Shown here one piece after another: positions 12,101 to 24,100 of a stretch of 64,000 nt of DNA. Numbering within the stretch: the first letter of the stretch is position 1; each line of letters opens with the position of its first letter. A program made the position numbers and the translations under genes. The notes under the pieces are model-generated. The model had not been told where the DNA came from. It did no database searches and saw only the letters and a list, made by a program, of their open reading frames with translations. The DNA comes from Scolanthus callimorphus. Taxonomy: Eukaryota > Cnidaria > Anthozoa > Actiniaria > Edwardsiidae. Where the stretch lies: contig CM066912.1 of assembly GCA_033964015.1 (NCBI GenBank), positions 19,703,073 through 19,767,072 of the forward strand. Reading direction: 5' to 3'.

Positions 12101-15100
12101 GCATTGGAAGCTCACATGGATGATATGGAAATTATTTTTTTTTCCTAGAGGGCTGAGTAAATTACCTGTCTTCTGATTGGTTCTTAGAGCATGCACAGGC
12201 CCATAGCCAGGGGGGTTCTGGGGGTGCGCAAGCACCCCTACATGACAAAAAGGTCCACATTTAAGGGAATGAGAGATTGGATAGTTGTATAGTTGTACAC
12301 AGCAAATAAAGCACTTAATTCATACCATGTTGGTCCCCTTTTTCTAGATTAGCACCTCATAGCACCCCCACAATAATCTCTGGCTACCGGCATTTTTCCT
12401 TTTTTTGACCTACATGTAGGTAAAGTAACTGTGTTTGGATGCACTTGTTTTCATCAAAAATAGCTTACACAAAATCAAATTTTAGAGTTGTAAAAAATTA
12501 ATTATTTAGTACCAGTCCTTCATGAGAAAAACTGTGACCTTGGCCTAGTGGGTCAACATTTTCCACCAGTAACAGCTTTATGGACCTCTCCAGTAATAAC
12601 ATATTAATTTTCTGGGAAACAATTAGTACTGCCCAAACAATTGAAGCAGTGTTCACTCCTCATTATAGTACCATAGCTTGTGGTGCTCTTTGTAATGTTA
12701 TTAAAAATCAGCTTGTTGCTGTGGTGGCCTATCACTTTTATTTATCTTCTTTGGTTGCCATGGTTCTGTAGCCTATTATTTTAATGTTGTATTTTTATTG
12801 TTCAACAGTCTCCAATGTTTAAAAGGGAAGGCGACAAAGAATTCCCAGAACCATTTGCAGATGAGGTATGCAGGGTTACATATTGTAGTACATATATTAA
12901 TTTGTTAGTTCATGGTAAAAATGGAAAGTACTGAAATTGAAAATGAGAAGATCAATTCCATATCACCAAGCATCATGTATTATACTGTATTTTTCATAAC
13001 AACAGGATTTTATTGGGAAAAATGTCCCACATCTTTATAATATGTGTGCTGTGATACAAAATTTCTCTACAACTGTAGTAGAAATCCTTTTATACCATAC
13101 CACAGAAAATACTGCCAATGAAAATGCAGGAATGGCATCATACATTCAGCAGCATTCGACTCAACCTTCCCATCATGCACTGCATTAACAAATGTTAAAA
13201 CATTGCCTTTAATTTTCTGTAGTATGGTATTAATTATACAATAAATTATTGTGGCATACTGCAGAATAACCCACTTGTCACTCACCTGAAGGCCGATGTG
13301 TATATCATAAAATACAATTGATGCATGGGTTGTTCTGCAGATGCCACTCAAAAGTACTGTATAACTAATTTTATAAAATAGAATAGTATATTCAGTAATT
13401 TGGTGTTGTTTTTCCAGGCCAAATTCTTTACAGAAAGTAGACTACTACAGAGAGAAGTCAAAGTAATATTAGAAGGTAGGTAATCAATTTTGGGATTTTC
13501 AATTAAACTGCTGTTAATAAGTTATACACTGTTCTTATGTTTTTTCATCTTTTGTTTATCCAGGAGTATCCAATGCAAACTTCTTAGGAACCATTGTACA
13601 TCCTGTAAGTTTAAATAAGCTGTAGATTTATGGCTCCATCAACTCTCTCGGTTTTGCCGGGAATCTCAAGATTTTTCGCTTAGTCTCCCAGGAAAAAATC
13701 AAGGCGACTACCATACATTTACTGTATTTCTCCCGGGATAATTTCACGAAATGTCGCCATTTCAAGGCAGGCTCCAGATTTTTGAAATCCTGGGGTTGAC
13801 GTGTCTGCATTTATTATGACTCTAATTTTAGTAACGGGAAATTCCTAAAAATAATTTGAATGTCTATTTCCCCAGCCAGCATTCATTGTTTAACTCCCTA
13901 TGCCACAAGAAGCTCTCAGTATTATTTCCTGCACCGTCAATTTGACAAAATAAAGTTGCAGTAGTTCACGTACATGTATTATCTTTTTCGACCAGTTTTA
14001 AGGCTTATAGTATGTTTTCCTAAAAAAAAAAACAGAAATTGACAGAAGTCCAGAGGATAAGAAGAAAATAAATCATTTTTTTTTCTACTTTTGATGTTGA
14101 GAATTTTTTCAGCCGAGCTTGATTCCACTTGGCGAGACATTCTTTATTGCGGATACCACAAAAAACGAATTCAATAATTGTTCTATTATACATACATGGA
14201 TTCAGTAAAAAAATACTTTCGCGATGAACAAAGTTTATTTTTCTCTCAAACAATCCTTTGGCTCATTAAGTTTTCCAAGTAAATAATCTGTGAGATTCTC
14301 TCTTTGTATTCTTTACGTTTTTTGGAATCTTTGTTTTCTAGTAATTGAGCAATTTTGTCCTCGTTTGAAGATGAACTTTGCTTTTAGCTGCAAAGCTGCA
14401 CTTTTCAAAATCGAATATACGCGCCCGAGGACCATGATGCATTGCGCGCGTAGAATCAAGAATCGGATAGCTGCGTGATTCCCAAAGTAAAGCGCGCGGT
14501 CTTAGCCATTCAGAATCGAGATACTGAGTACAATGTATAATAAAATCCGTTATATGTACAGTTAGCCTGTGTAACAAGAATTCCCGCCGTGGAGTTATCA
14601 GGCAGAGAAACTAGGGCGAGATTAAAGCACGCGAAAAATGAAGGATGGAGGTGGAGTGGGCAACAGAGAAAGATCTGGAAAGTTGGTTTGTTGTATTTCC
14701 TAGGCTGGTAATATTGGTGAACTTCTATTACGTGAAGGCTTTGCCAGATGCGTAGATTGGAGCATGGCAGTGTTAACAAATGGGCATGAGAAATTACGTG
14801 CAGCAGAGAAGTGAGTAACTTTAAAATCACCAATAACTACTCCCTTTGGTATGTCCAGAATCGGTGGCAAAAGTGTACGTGGCCAATAAAAGGGGAGTGG
14901 CACGGTTCATTTTAGCAGGGTTTAGCCCCACTTTGGTCACCTTAAAGGAGCGATGCCAAGATTACAGCTAGCCTGAGTATCAGGCGGAGTTTAATTTTTC
15001 CAAGAGAAAATGAGGGAGGAATATTTTTCAAGGGAAACGAGGGAGGGCTTGATCCTCAGGTTAGATTACACCACACATTTGGTGATGTAAACAACATAAA

Positions 15101-18100
15101 TAGCCAAAATACTAGTATGGGTTTGTTAAATATCTTTTTAACTACAAAGCGATCATAATTGTATACTTCATGGACCTATCACAAAGCGGATGGAAACGGA
15201 TTGCAGCAAAGATTTTGAACCGTTGTGACGTTCACCCTTTAACGTGTTTGATATTGCTATAAGGTTTGCAAAAGACAAGCGCCATAGAATATGGAAGGAC
15301 TACGTGCCAAGTGCTCCTAGCATAGAAATCAAAGATCAAGAGTTTTCTGGCAAGGTACAGTACGCTACATTATAGCGCATATTTCAGATGACCACGAAAA
15401 GTGCTGCGACACGGCGCGGTCGCGGTCGCGGCACGGAGCCTGGCCTGCTGCGTACATACGGAATGAAATCACGCAGTTGCGGCGCGGTACAACTTGGTTG
15501 CGGCACTTTTCACAGTAATACGAATTCTGCTCTAGCGCGTCACCGGTATAGGTAATTATCACGTATGTCATTGCAACTTAGTTAAAATTAATTAACTGGG
15601 AAGACTGGAAAATATCCCTTTCCCAAAACGCCTGGACTTTTTAACACTTCTGACCGTACAGTAGGAAATCAGTTTGTTACACACAGTTCAATGTACTTTA
15701 GTACATAATACCGGTATAGGAATTCGCGGGCTACATCGCATAGTTGTGACAGTTCAACCTTTCCTGCAATAGAAGCTAAAAAAATCTCTCGGCAGAATCT
15801 TCCCAGCTCAAACACAGAATGTGGTTGTATTTTTCAGGTTTTAGAAATTTTCAATGCTGATGCTATGGTTGTCAGACATCCAAATGGCAACGACATGAAG
15901 ATTCACTTGGCTAGCGTTAGACCACCAAGGTATCCTAGATACTTCATAGAGCGGTTTTCAGATGACCGTCATTGGCTGCTTATTTCTATCAACGAATCAA
16001 ATTCGAGAGCAATTGTGTGACAATTGTGTAAGCCTGAATTGGTTTCGCTCCTGATTGGCTGGGCTGGAAACCATTCAACAGCAAGTTGTAATTACTCTTG
16101 TTTCTGATTGGCTAGTGATTTTGACAAGATGGCACCCTCATCGATTCTCGCCATAAAACGACCTAAAAAGGCCAACCAACGCCTGCTAGCAGGCTGAGTA
16201 CAACGCTATACTTTGGCCCATTTTCATTGATCGAGAGTGATCACATGTTCAAACTTCATACAAGCTCTCGGGCAAATATTTGTCGTCAACATTAAATTTC
16301 CTTCGGGCAAACTATCCAACGAAAGTGCCTTTAATGGAAGAAACCTTATTGTTTATTAGAAGTGTGGCCAATAGAGATGCAGTATTTGATATAGAGCTCT
16401 AGTTGACTTATGCCAAACTTGAACGTTATGGTTATTTGTTCAGAGTACAAGGCAAAGACGACTCAGAGCCTGCTCCAAAGGATGGCCGCCGAATGAGACC
16501 ACTCTATGATATCCCATACATGTTTGAAGCCAGAGAATTTATGAGAAAAAAGCTGGTCGGAAAAAAGGTACTGAGATTTCAATATGTCCGTAACTTGTTT
16601 AGACTGCGAGATAGTTTCTACTTTGGGCTAGAAATCCGTAAAAAAACAAACAAACAGCCATTTGTTTAGTCAATGGACGATTTCAGCTATAAAGAATACG
16701 CGCGCAGCATGTCGGAAGGGTGTGTTACATTTCACGAGCTACATGCTTAGAATGCATGCATTAAATCCTGTTATTATATAGCTCGTGTTTATTCGATCAA
16801 AGTGCGTGCTCTGATTGGTTCTATCATGGTTCTATCACGTGGCGGGCTACATAGCCCCGCGCGGGCTACAATTAAAAAATTGTTGCCCGTGCGGGCGACA
16901 TCGCTAGAGCGAGAAATTTCGGCGGACTATTTTTACCCATGTTTACCGTATTTCTTTTTGCTATATAATAAAACACGGGAAACAGCGAGTTTTGTTTTCC
17001 CTCGAATCTCGATGTTTCCCTCGACTTCGTCTCGGGAAACATCGAGATTCTCGGGGAAACAAAACTCGCTGTTTCCCTCGGAAGCAGTCATTAAGTGTAT
17101 AATATTTGTTACATTACAAAAAACACCAATCTCGTACCCAGAGCCCGTCATCTTTGGCCAGCGGCAAGATTCAGGGCTCTGGGGGAATCGATTTTTTTAA
17201 ATCCCAGATTCTGGGTTTCCGGTTTGATTGTTGTATGAAAGTTCGTTACGTTTTGGACGTACCACGCATGCTCACAAATCGGATTCCCCCAGAGCCTTGA
17301 ATCTTGCCGCTGGCCAAAAGATGACGGGCTCTGGGTACGAGATTGAAAAAACACTGAAAAGAGAGTGCGCGCGCTTATATCACTGAAATCGTTCATTATG
17401 CGCATGCGTCTTGCGTGGTAAAGCAGCAGAACAAGGCACCGAATACGTTACGGTCACTGCACGGCGTTCGTCGAAATTGGCACGGCACAATACTGTTTAT
17501 GGCGCGTACATGACACAAAATGCGCTGCAACGTTTTCAAAATCATACAAAATCTGCTGTATAGGGTCAGACGATAAAGGCCATATTACACGAGGCAATTT
17601 TTCCTAGAACTCGCAGTGCAATATTTTGGCAAGTTGCTACGTGTAACATTTATCACGCAATGGATTCCCTGAATGTGCCAATCAGCGCGCTTGATCTCGA
17701 TAATCAGCCGCTGTAATTTATAATTTTACTGTGGGCGCATTGCAAGTTTTAACAAAAACATTGCGAGCGTGTAAATGCCATGTTACACGCGGCATTTTTT
17801 CTTGCACCGAAAATGCAATATTTTGTTGCGGTGCGAGTTGCAGAAAATGTAGAACCGAGCTCTGCTTTTCGCAACGTTGCGAGACAAGTTGCTACGTAAC
17901 ATCAATTCATCAATTTTTTTGTTGGCAATTTATCGCGCAGTTGGTTCCCTGTATAAGCCAATCAGTGCGCTTGATTTTAATAGTGCCGCTATAATTTATA
18001 ACTTTTATATTATAAACATGTAATCACATGGGTTCCTCGTAAAATTAGGGATTATTTTCACTTGTGTTTTCAATTTTTTCATATTGCCCTCGCCGCAGAC

Positions 18101-21100
18101 GGCTCGGGCAATTTTGGAAAAAAACTGAAAACACTCGTGAAATTGATCCCTAATTTTAATTGGCCCCATGCGATTACCTATACTTATAATGTACAGGGCA
18201 AAATTACTCGATGCTGATTCGCTTAGAGCGGGGGCATTTTTTTTTATTGAGGGCAGAATTACTTCGCATCGCATACGTCTGAATACGTGCAGTCAACACG
18301 AGCGCTGAATTTTGCCCTTTTATATCATAAACATGTAATCACATGGGTTCCTCGTAAAATTAGAGATTAATTTCACTTGTGTTTTCAATTTTTTCAAATT
18401 TTGGAAAAAAATTGAAAACACTCGTGAAATTAATCCCTAATTTTACTCGGCCCCATGCGATTACCTATACATATTGCGAGCGTGTAACATCCCGCGGCAA
18501 CTCGCAATAATGTTAATTCGTCATCGTTGCGTTGCGAGTTGCAAGGAAAATTGCCTCGTGTAACATGGCCTTAATATCCCGCGGCAACTCGCAATGATTT
18601 TTTAGTTCGACATACAGTAGGTGCGTTGCGAGAGCAAGTTTTGAAAGAATATCGCACCCTAGGAGATACCGGGTAATCGCCCGCTAAGGCTTGCCCGTCT
18701 ACTACAAATTGGCTATAAATTGTCATGATGTTGAGGAATTTCTAATCGAAATTTTTTGTTGTTGCTAGGTTAATGTTAAGATCGACTATATTAAACTCCC
18801 AAGTGATGGCTTCCCTGAGCGTACTTGCGCGACAGTAACTGTTGGCGGCATTAACGTTGCCGAGGCCTTGGTCAGCAAGGGTTTTGTCACCGTCCTTCGC
18901 CACAGACAAGATGACGACCAGCGTTCTTCCCACTATGATGAATTATTAGCAGCTGAAACCAGAGCCATTAAAAATGGCAAGGGACTACATAGCAAGAAAG
19001 AGCCTCCAATTCACAGAGTCGCTGATTTGTCAGGGGTGGGTATGGTGTTTAACAAAGTTCCCTATTCTTACAGAATCGCGAAGAAAAATCCCCGCCAAAA
19101 ATGTGTAATACTGAATTGTACACCTTATTTTTGCCATATTAGCCATGAAGGATACTGAGTATTAGCATCACTAATTCATCCTGTTTATCTTTATCAATTT
19201 TGTAGGAGTTATCCAAGGCAAGACAGTTTTTACCGTTTCTACAACGTGCTGGGAGATCGTCAGCTATTGTTGAAGTGAGTATGATTTCACCCCATTAGAG
19301 TAACAAGCCCTGCAAGCCCGGTAACGGGAATCAGTGGTTGCTTTTGTGTTGGTGCAATCATGAGTAATATTGAATTATTCCCTTGTTGACCGGTCCTAAA
19401 AGGGAACTATATGCGCAGTAACAATTGAATGGAAACTAAATGGCCATCTAGCGATCGCTATAAATAAGACATGAAAATAAAAGGATTTGAGGCTTCCAAT
19501 GGGAATCAAATTCATGACCTCCACTATAACTGTGCGACGCTCTACCAACTGAGCTATAGATGCCATAAATCCATCACAAAGGACGCAATAGAGCAGATTT
19601 CGTATGATTGTGAAAATTGTGGCAAGCCTGTGGCTACGCGGCCACAGGCTTGCCTGAACATCTACATATATTCACTTCATTACCGCGACCATAACATCTA
19701 ATATTCCCCGACCTGCTCCCAGTCTGACCTGGATAGCTCAGCTGGTTAGAGCATCGGATGTACAATTCCGGAGGTCGTGGGTTCGAATCCCTCTCGGGGT
19801 CAGAGATTTTTTTCTCTTTCTCCGCTTACTAGGGCTAACGCTCAGAAGCACACATGGGACATTTCATTAGCACGTTAGCTTTCACACAAGGTTAATTCCT
19901 TATCTCCACTCTGTTGAACTTAGTGCTACGCGGCCACAGGCTTGCCTGAACATCTACATATTGATACAACAGTTAGCAACCATGACAGCTCGCCTAATAT
20001 GTTTTTCCTTTCTTTCTAGTTCATCGCCAGTGGATCTAGAATGAGAATCTACCTTCCCAAGGAGACCTGTCTTGCCACGTTTTTACTAGCAGGTCAGTGC
20101 GACAACATGACCAAAGAAACAAAATGGTGTACTAGATATCAAATTCCTGTCCCTGATTATCAGACACCGCCAACTTTGCTGTGCATAAATTGGGTGACCA
20201 ACATGCTTAGTGTTCAGATACTTGTTTTGGCCTATTGAAGCAATAAAACATATATCTACAGTGTACCTCTATTTAGCGGCCACTCATTCTCGTACCCAGA
20301 GCTCCGCAGCTCGTCGTCTCGCAGGGGAGACTCTGGTGTCATCCATTTGAGGGCCTTCGCTGATTGGCTGAAACGGCGCGCATGCGTACATTAAACTGCT
20401 TAATTTCGCTTTATAAAAACGTATCTGCCAAAATAACGCTGGCATTCGTTTCCTAGTCGTATTGTCAACCTATGACTTCGACTTGAACGCTCTTAAGGTG
20501 GCTCCCGAGTATTTATTTCAGAAATAGACCTCAACTTCTAGCGTACGTTTGACCCTGAAAAAATCTTCCGATTTCCATAATTGTTTTCACAGAGCTTAAG
20601 CAACCTCTGCACTACCAAATGGTGTAGTTCATTTGATATATTAAGCTCGTCTGTCTTGGGTATTTTAAATTTTCCAAAGGAGGTGTTTTTAGAATAATTG
20701 TTATAACTTGAAAATTCGAGCGTGAATGCTCTTATTACCAGCTAAAATCGCATCCATAGTAATAAGGGTTTACTCAGAGAAATGCACAGGTCAGCTTTTA
20801 CCATGCGATTTAAGTTGTAAACGATGTAATAATTTTGCCTCTAAAAATGTCTTATTCCGCTTCTGTTTAATGTGCCGAGCGCGGATATCAGAAAAGTAGG
20901 AGAGCTCTTCGGGATTATATCGGCTAATGTTCACTCTTAATTATATAAAAGAGACAATAGAATCGAGTATCTACAGAAAGCGATATTTAATAAACGAATG
21001 AGAGCAGCTTCTTGTCCAGAATGTGCTGTTGCTTTAATATTCAATTCGAGCTCGAAACAACTAAATTGCTGGAATTGTTTCGTAAGTTTCTTTCGTGAGA

Positions 21101-24100
21101 GGTAGAGTACAACTAACTGAGAAGACTTACCAAGTTTGGGCTCGTCTTTCCAATACTATGTTGAGAAACATTATCCAAAAGGAGTCAGTGTTTTGTTGCT
21201 TCAACACAAACGAAAGAAAAAGAAAACCCATATATTATGAGCGCAGTGTTCTCGTCTCAGTGCACTTCGCTAAATTCTTCACGTGCGACGCTTCCTAGTC
21301 CCGAAGTAAGACAAGTTAATATCCGGTAGCTTTTCCGATCCCGCGGGTCGAGAAAGCGTCGCACGTGAAGTATTTAGCACCATGTGCACTGAGACGAGAA
21401 CGCTGTGTTCATAAACATATAGGTTTTCTTGGCGTTGTGTTGGAGTGACGAAACACTGACTCCTTTTGGATAATGTTTCTCAACATAGTATTGGAAAGAC
21501 GAGCCCAAACTTGGTAAGTCTTCTCAGTTGGTTGTACTCTACCTCTCACGAAAGAAATTTACGAAACAATTCCAGCAATTTAGTTGTTTCGAGCTCGAAT
21601 TGAATATTATAGCAACAGCACATTCTGGACAAGAAGCTGCTCTCATTCGTTTATTAAATATCGCTTTCTGTAGATACTCGATTCTATTTTCTCTTTTATA
21701 TAATTAAGAGTGAACATTAGCCGATATAATCCTGAAGAGCTCTCCTACTTTTCTGATATCCGCGCTCGGCACATTAAACAGAAGCGGAATAAGACATTTT
21801 TAGAGGCAAAATTATTACATCGTTTACAACTTAAATCGCATGGTAAAAGCTGACCTGGGCATTTCTCTGAGTGAACCTTTATTACTATGGATGCGATTTT
21901 AGCTGGTAATAAGAACATTCATGCTCGAATTTTGAAGTTATAACATTTATTCTAAAAACACCTCCTTTGGAAAATTTAAAATACCCAAGACAGACGAGCT
22001 TAATATATCAAATGAACTACACCATTTGGTAGTGCAGAGGTTGCTTAAGCTCTGTGAACAATTATGGAAATCGAAAGATTTTTTCAGGGTCAAACGTACG
22101 CTAGAAGTTGAGGTCTATTTCTGAAATAAATACTCGGGAGCCACCTTAAAGTAGGTATGAGGCATAAAAACACCATTTTCTTTTACACATGCGTCGGTGG
22201 CTGTCACCAGAGCCTCCCCCGCGAGGTTACAAGCCGGGGAGCTCTAGGTTCGAGAATGGCGGCCACTCTTCAAAGTCCCAAAATATTTGTCACTCAAGTA
22301 CTGTATTTCGTACCACTATTCAGCGGCCTGTCCAAATTACCTCTGTTAAGCGGCCACAAAATCCTATTAATGATTCTTAATGCCATTTTGGTGACAGAAC
22401 ACACGCGCGCGCTGCATGTCGGTAGATGTGGGACGTGTCGAACAAACTGTTAAAAAGTGCGCGCTGCATTCTGGTAGTTGTGGGACACGGCTTGGCAATT
22501 TCTGAATAAAGGAGAGTGCGCGCTCTTATAACTGGAATGGTCCATTGATAATAACAGGAAAATCTTTACAGCTAAAACCGCTGCATCGCGACCCACGTTT
22601 CAAAAACATGAAATTATTTTTGGATTTTTGACTTTGCTGTTCCGCCAATCAAACCATCTGAGCCAATGAAACTCTTGCCCTGTTTCGCCTAGTGCAGTCA
22701 ACTGGCTTCCCTTCCCTAAAACCAGACAACGTCTCGACGGAAAGCCAGGCGACTGCACTAGGCAAAACAGGGCAAGAATCTGATTGGCTCATAAGATTTG
22801 ACTGGCGGAACAGCAAAGCCAAAACAAATCAATGTTTTGAAAACGCGGGTCGCGATGCAACGATTTTAGCTGTAATATATGTTGCGACAATCTTGTGAGC
22901 CGCTTAGCATTTTTACAGTAGTTTAGTGGGAATTACAGTGCAACAGTGAATGATTTTTCTTGTACTACCTCCATTAAGCGGCCATTTGGCTTGGTCCCGA
23001 GGGTGGCCGCTTAATAGAGGCACCACTGTATTTATTGATCTCGGCCAATCACAGCACGCGTTCTATCTGTATTACTTTACTAAAATGCGTATTTGCCTCT
23101 GTTAGACAAGTTTCAGTTGACTGATTGACATGTGTCACCTTGGCTCGATTGGCAGTGTCAGTTATCATTGATTGACAGGTGCCAGTTATCCATGATTTGC
23201 AGCTGTCATCTTAACTTGATTGACAGGTATTAGTTGTCCACGTGCCAGCCGTATTACAACTAGTGGCGGAGTCATTAGCAACATGGCCGGCGACCAATTT
23301 GGAGACGAGGCCCACAGATTTACCAAAGATCTTGTCATGCAGAGAGAAGTGAGTAGATCTTGAACACCCAAGCGAAATAAAATTTGGTTCAAGTTTATGG
23401 AGTCAATAGGGCTCTATTTCGTCATTTGACTACGACTACCAGAATCCTTTTTTTTTCAGTTTTCTTTTCTTATGCAGATAAACCGCTATTTGGAACAATA
23501 CTACCGTTTTCAAGCTACCGTGAAAAGCAAACATTTTTACGCGTTGTTTTGGCTTGTAATCTTGCAGGTTTTGTCGACGAGAAGTCACGTTTCTCGCCCG
23601 CTGATTGGCTGATGTTTTGACCGTTATTTTCTAGCCAATCAGGTTGCGAGAAATGCGGCTTTTTGTCTACAAAACGTGTATGTTTTGAAGCCAAAACAAC
23701 TCGTCAAAAAGTTTGCTATTCACGGTAGCACGAACAAAAGGGACAGCGCAAATGTTTCTGGTAGTCGTGGTAAAATACGTCATAATGCAAATGTCCTGTT
23801 CTTGAGGGATAAATCACTGTTCAGAAATGACATGTAAAGGCCCATTTACACGCTGCGATTTGAGGGGGTTTGATCTGCGAAATGAAAAATCGGGCCCGAC
23901 AACAAAAATCTGTTGAATCGCATCAGATTTTTAGAAGTCGGGCCGACACCGAACGAACGTAAACAATATCGGGCCCGACAAATCGGCGCGTGTAAACCAG
24001 CCATAACTTGAAGTGATTTGTGATTGAACTATAGTTGAGGTTTATTGTCGGAAATTTCAGTCGTCTGTTCTGTCTACATTTCCACACTCGTTTCGTCGTC

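Larger units (their letters stand above)
17576..18572. mobile_element. AAGGCCATRTTACACGAGGC element holding two hairpin MITEs
   Basis: The left end is AAGGCCATATTACACGAGGC, followed by AATTTTTCCT; the right end is its inverse, AAAATTGCCTCGTGTAACATGG then CCTT. GTTGCGAGTTGCA words recur throughout, and the 24.7-25.35 kb region carries the same GCAACTCGCAACGCAA vocabulary. Two hairpin elements (18007-18190 and 18320-18478) are embedded. It lies in SND1 intron 14. Confidence 0.65.
20257..23030. mobile_element. Outer TA-flanked transposon with AGCGGCCAC ends, host of nested insertions
   Basis: The left end TACAGTGTACCTCTATTTAG is followed by CGGCCAC; the right end is GGTGGCCGCTTAATAGAGGC then ACCACTGTA. 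The ends are inverted repeats flanked by TA, as in Tc1/mariner-type insertions. Its own short interior is interrupted by the elements at 20285-22258 and 22567-22874. It lies wholly within SND1 intron 17. Confidence 0.75.

Noticed and set aside
16802..17200. 132-codon plus-strand frame
   Set aside because: It lies wholly within two MITEs and reads the palindrome in both arms.
19726..19801. Functional tRNA gene
   Set aside because: A and B boxes and the terminator are present, but the acceptor and anticodon stems carry mismatches and the base before the anticodon is not T.
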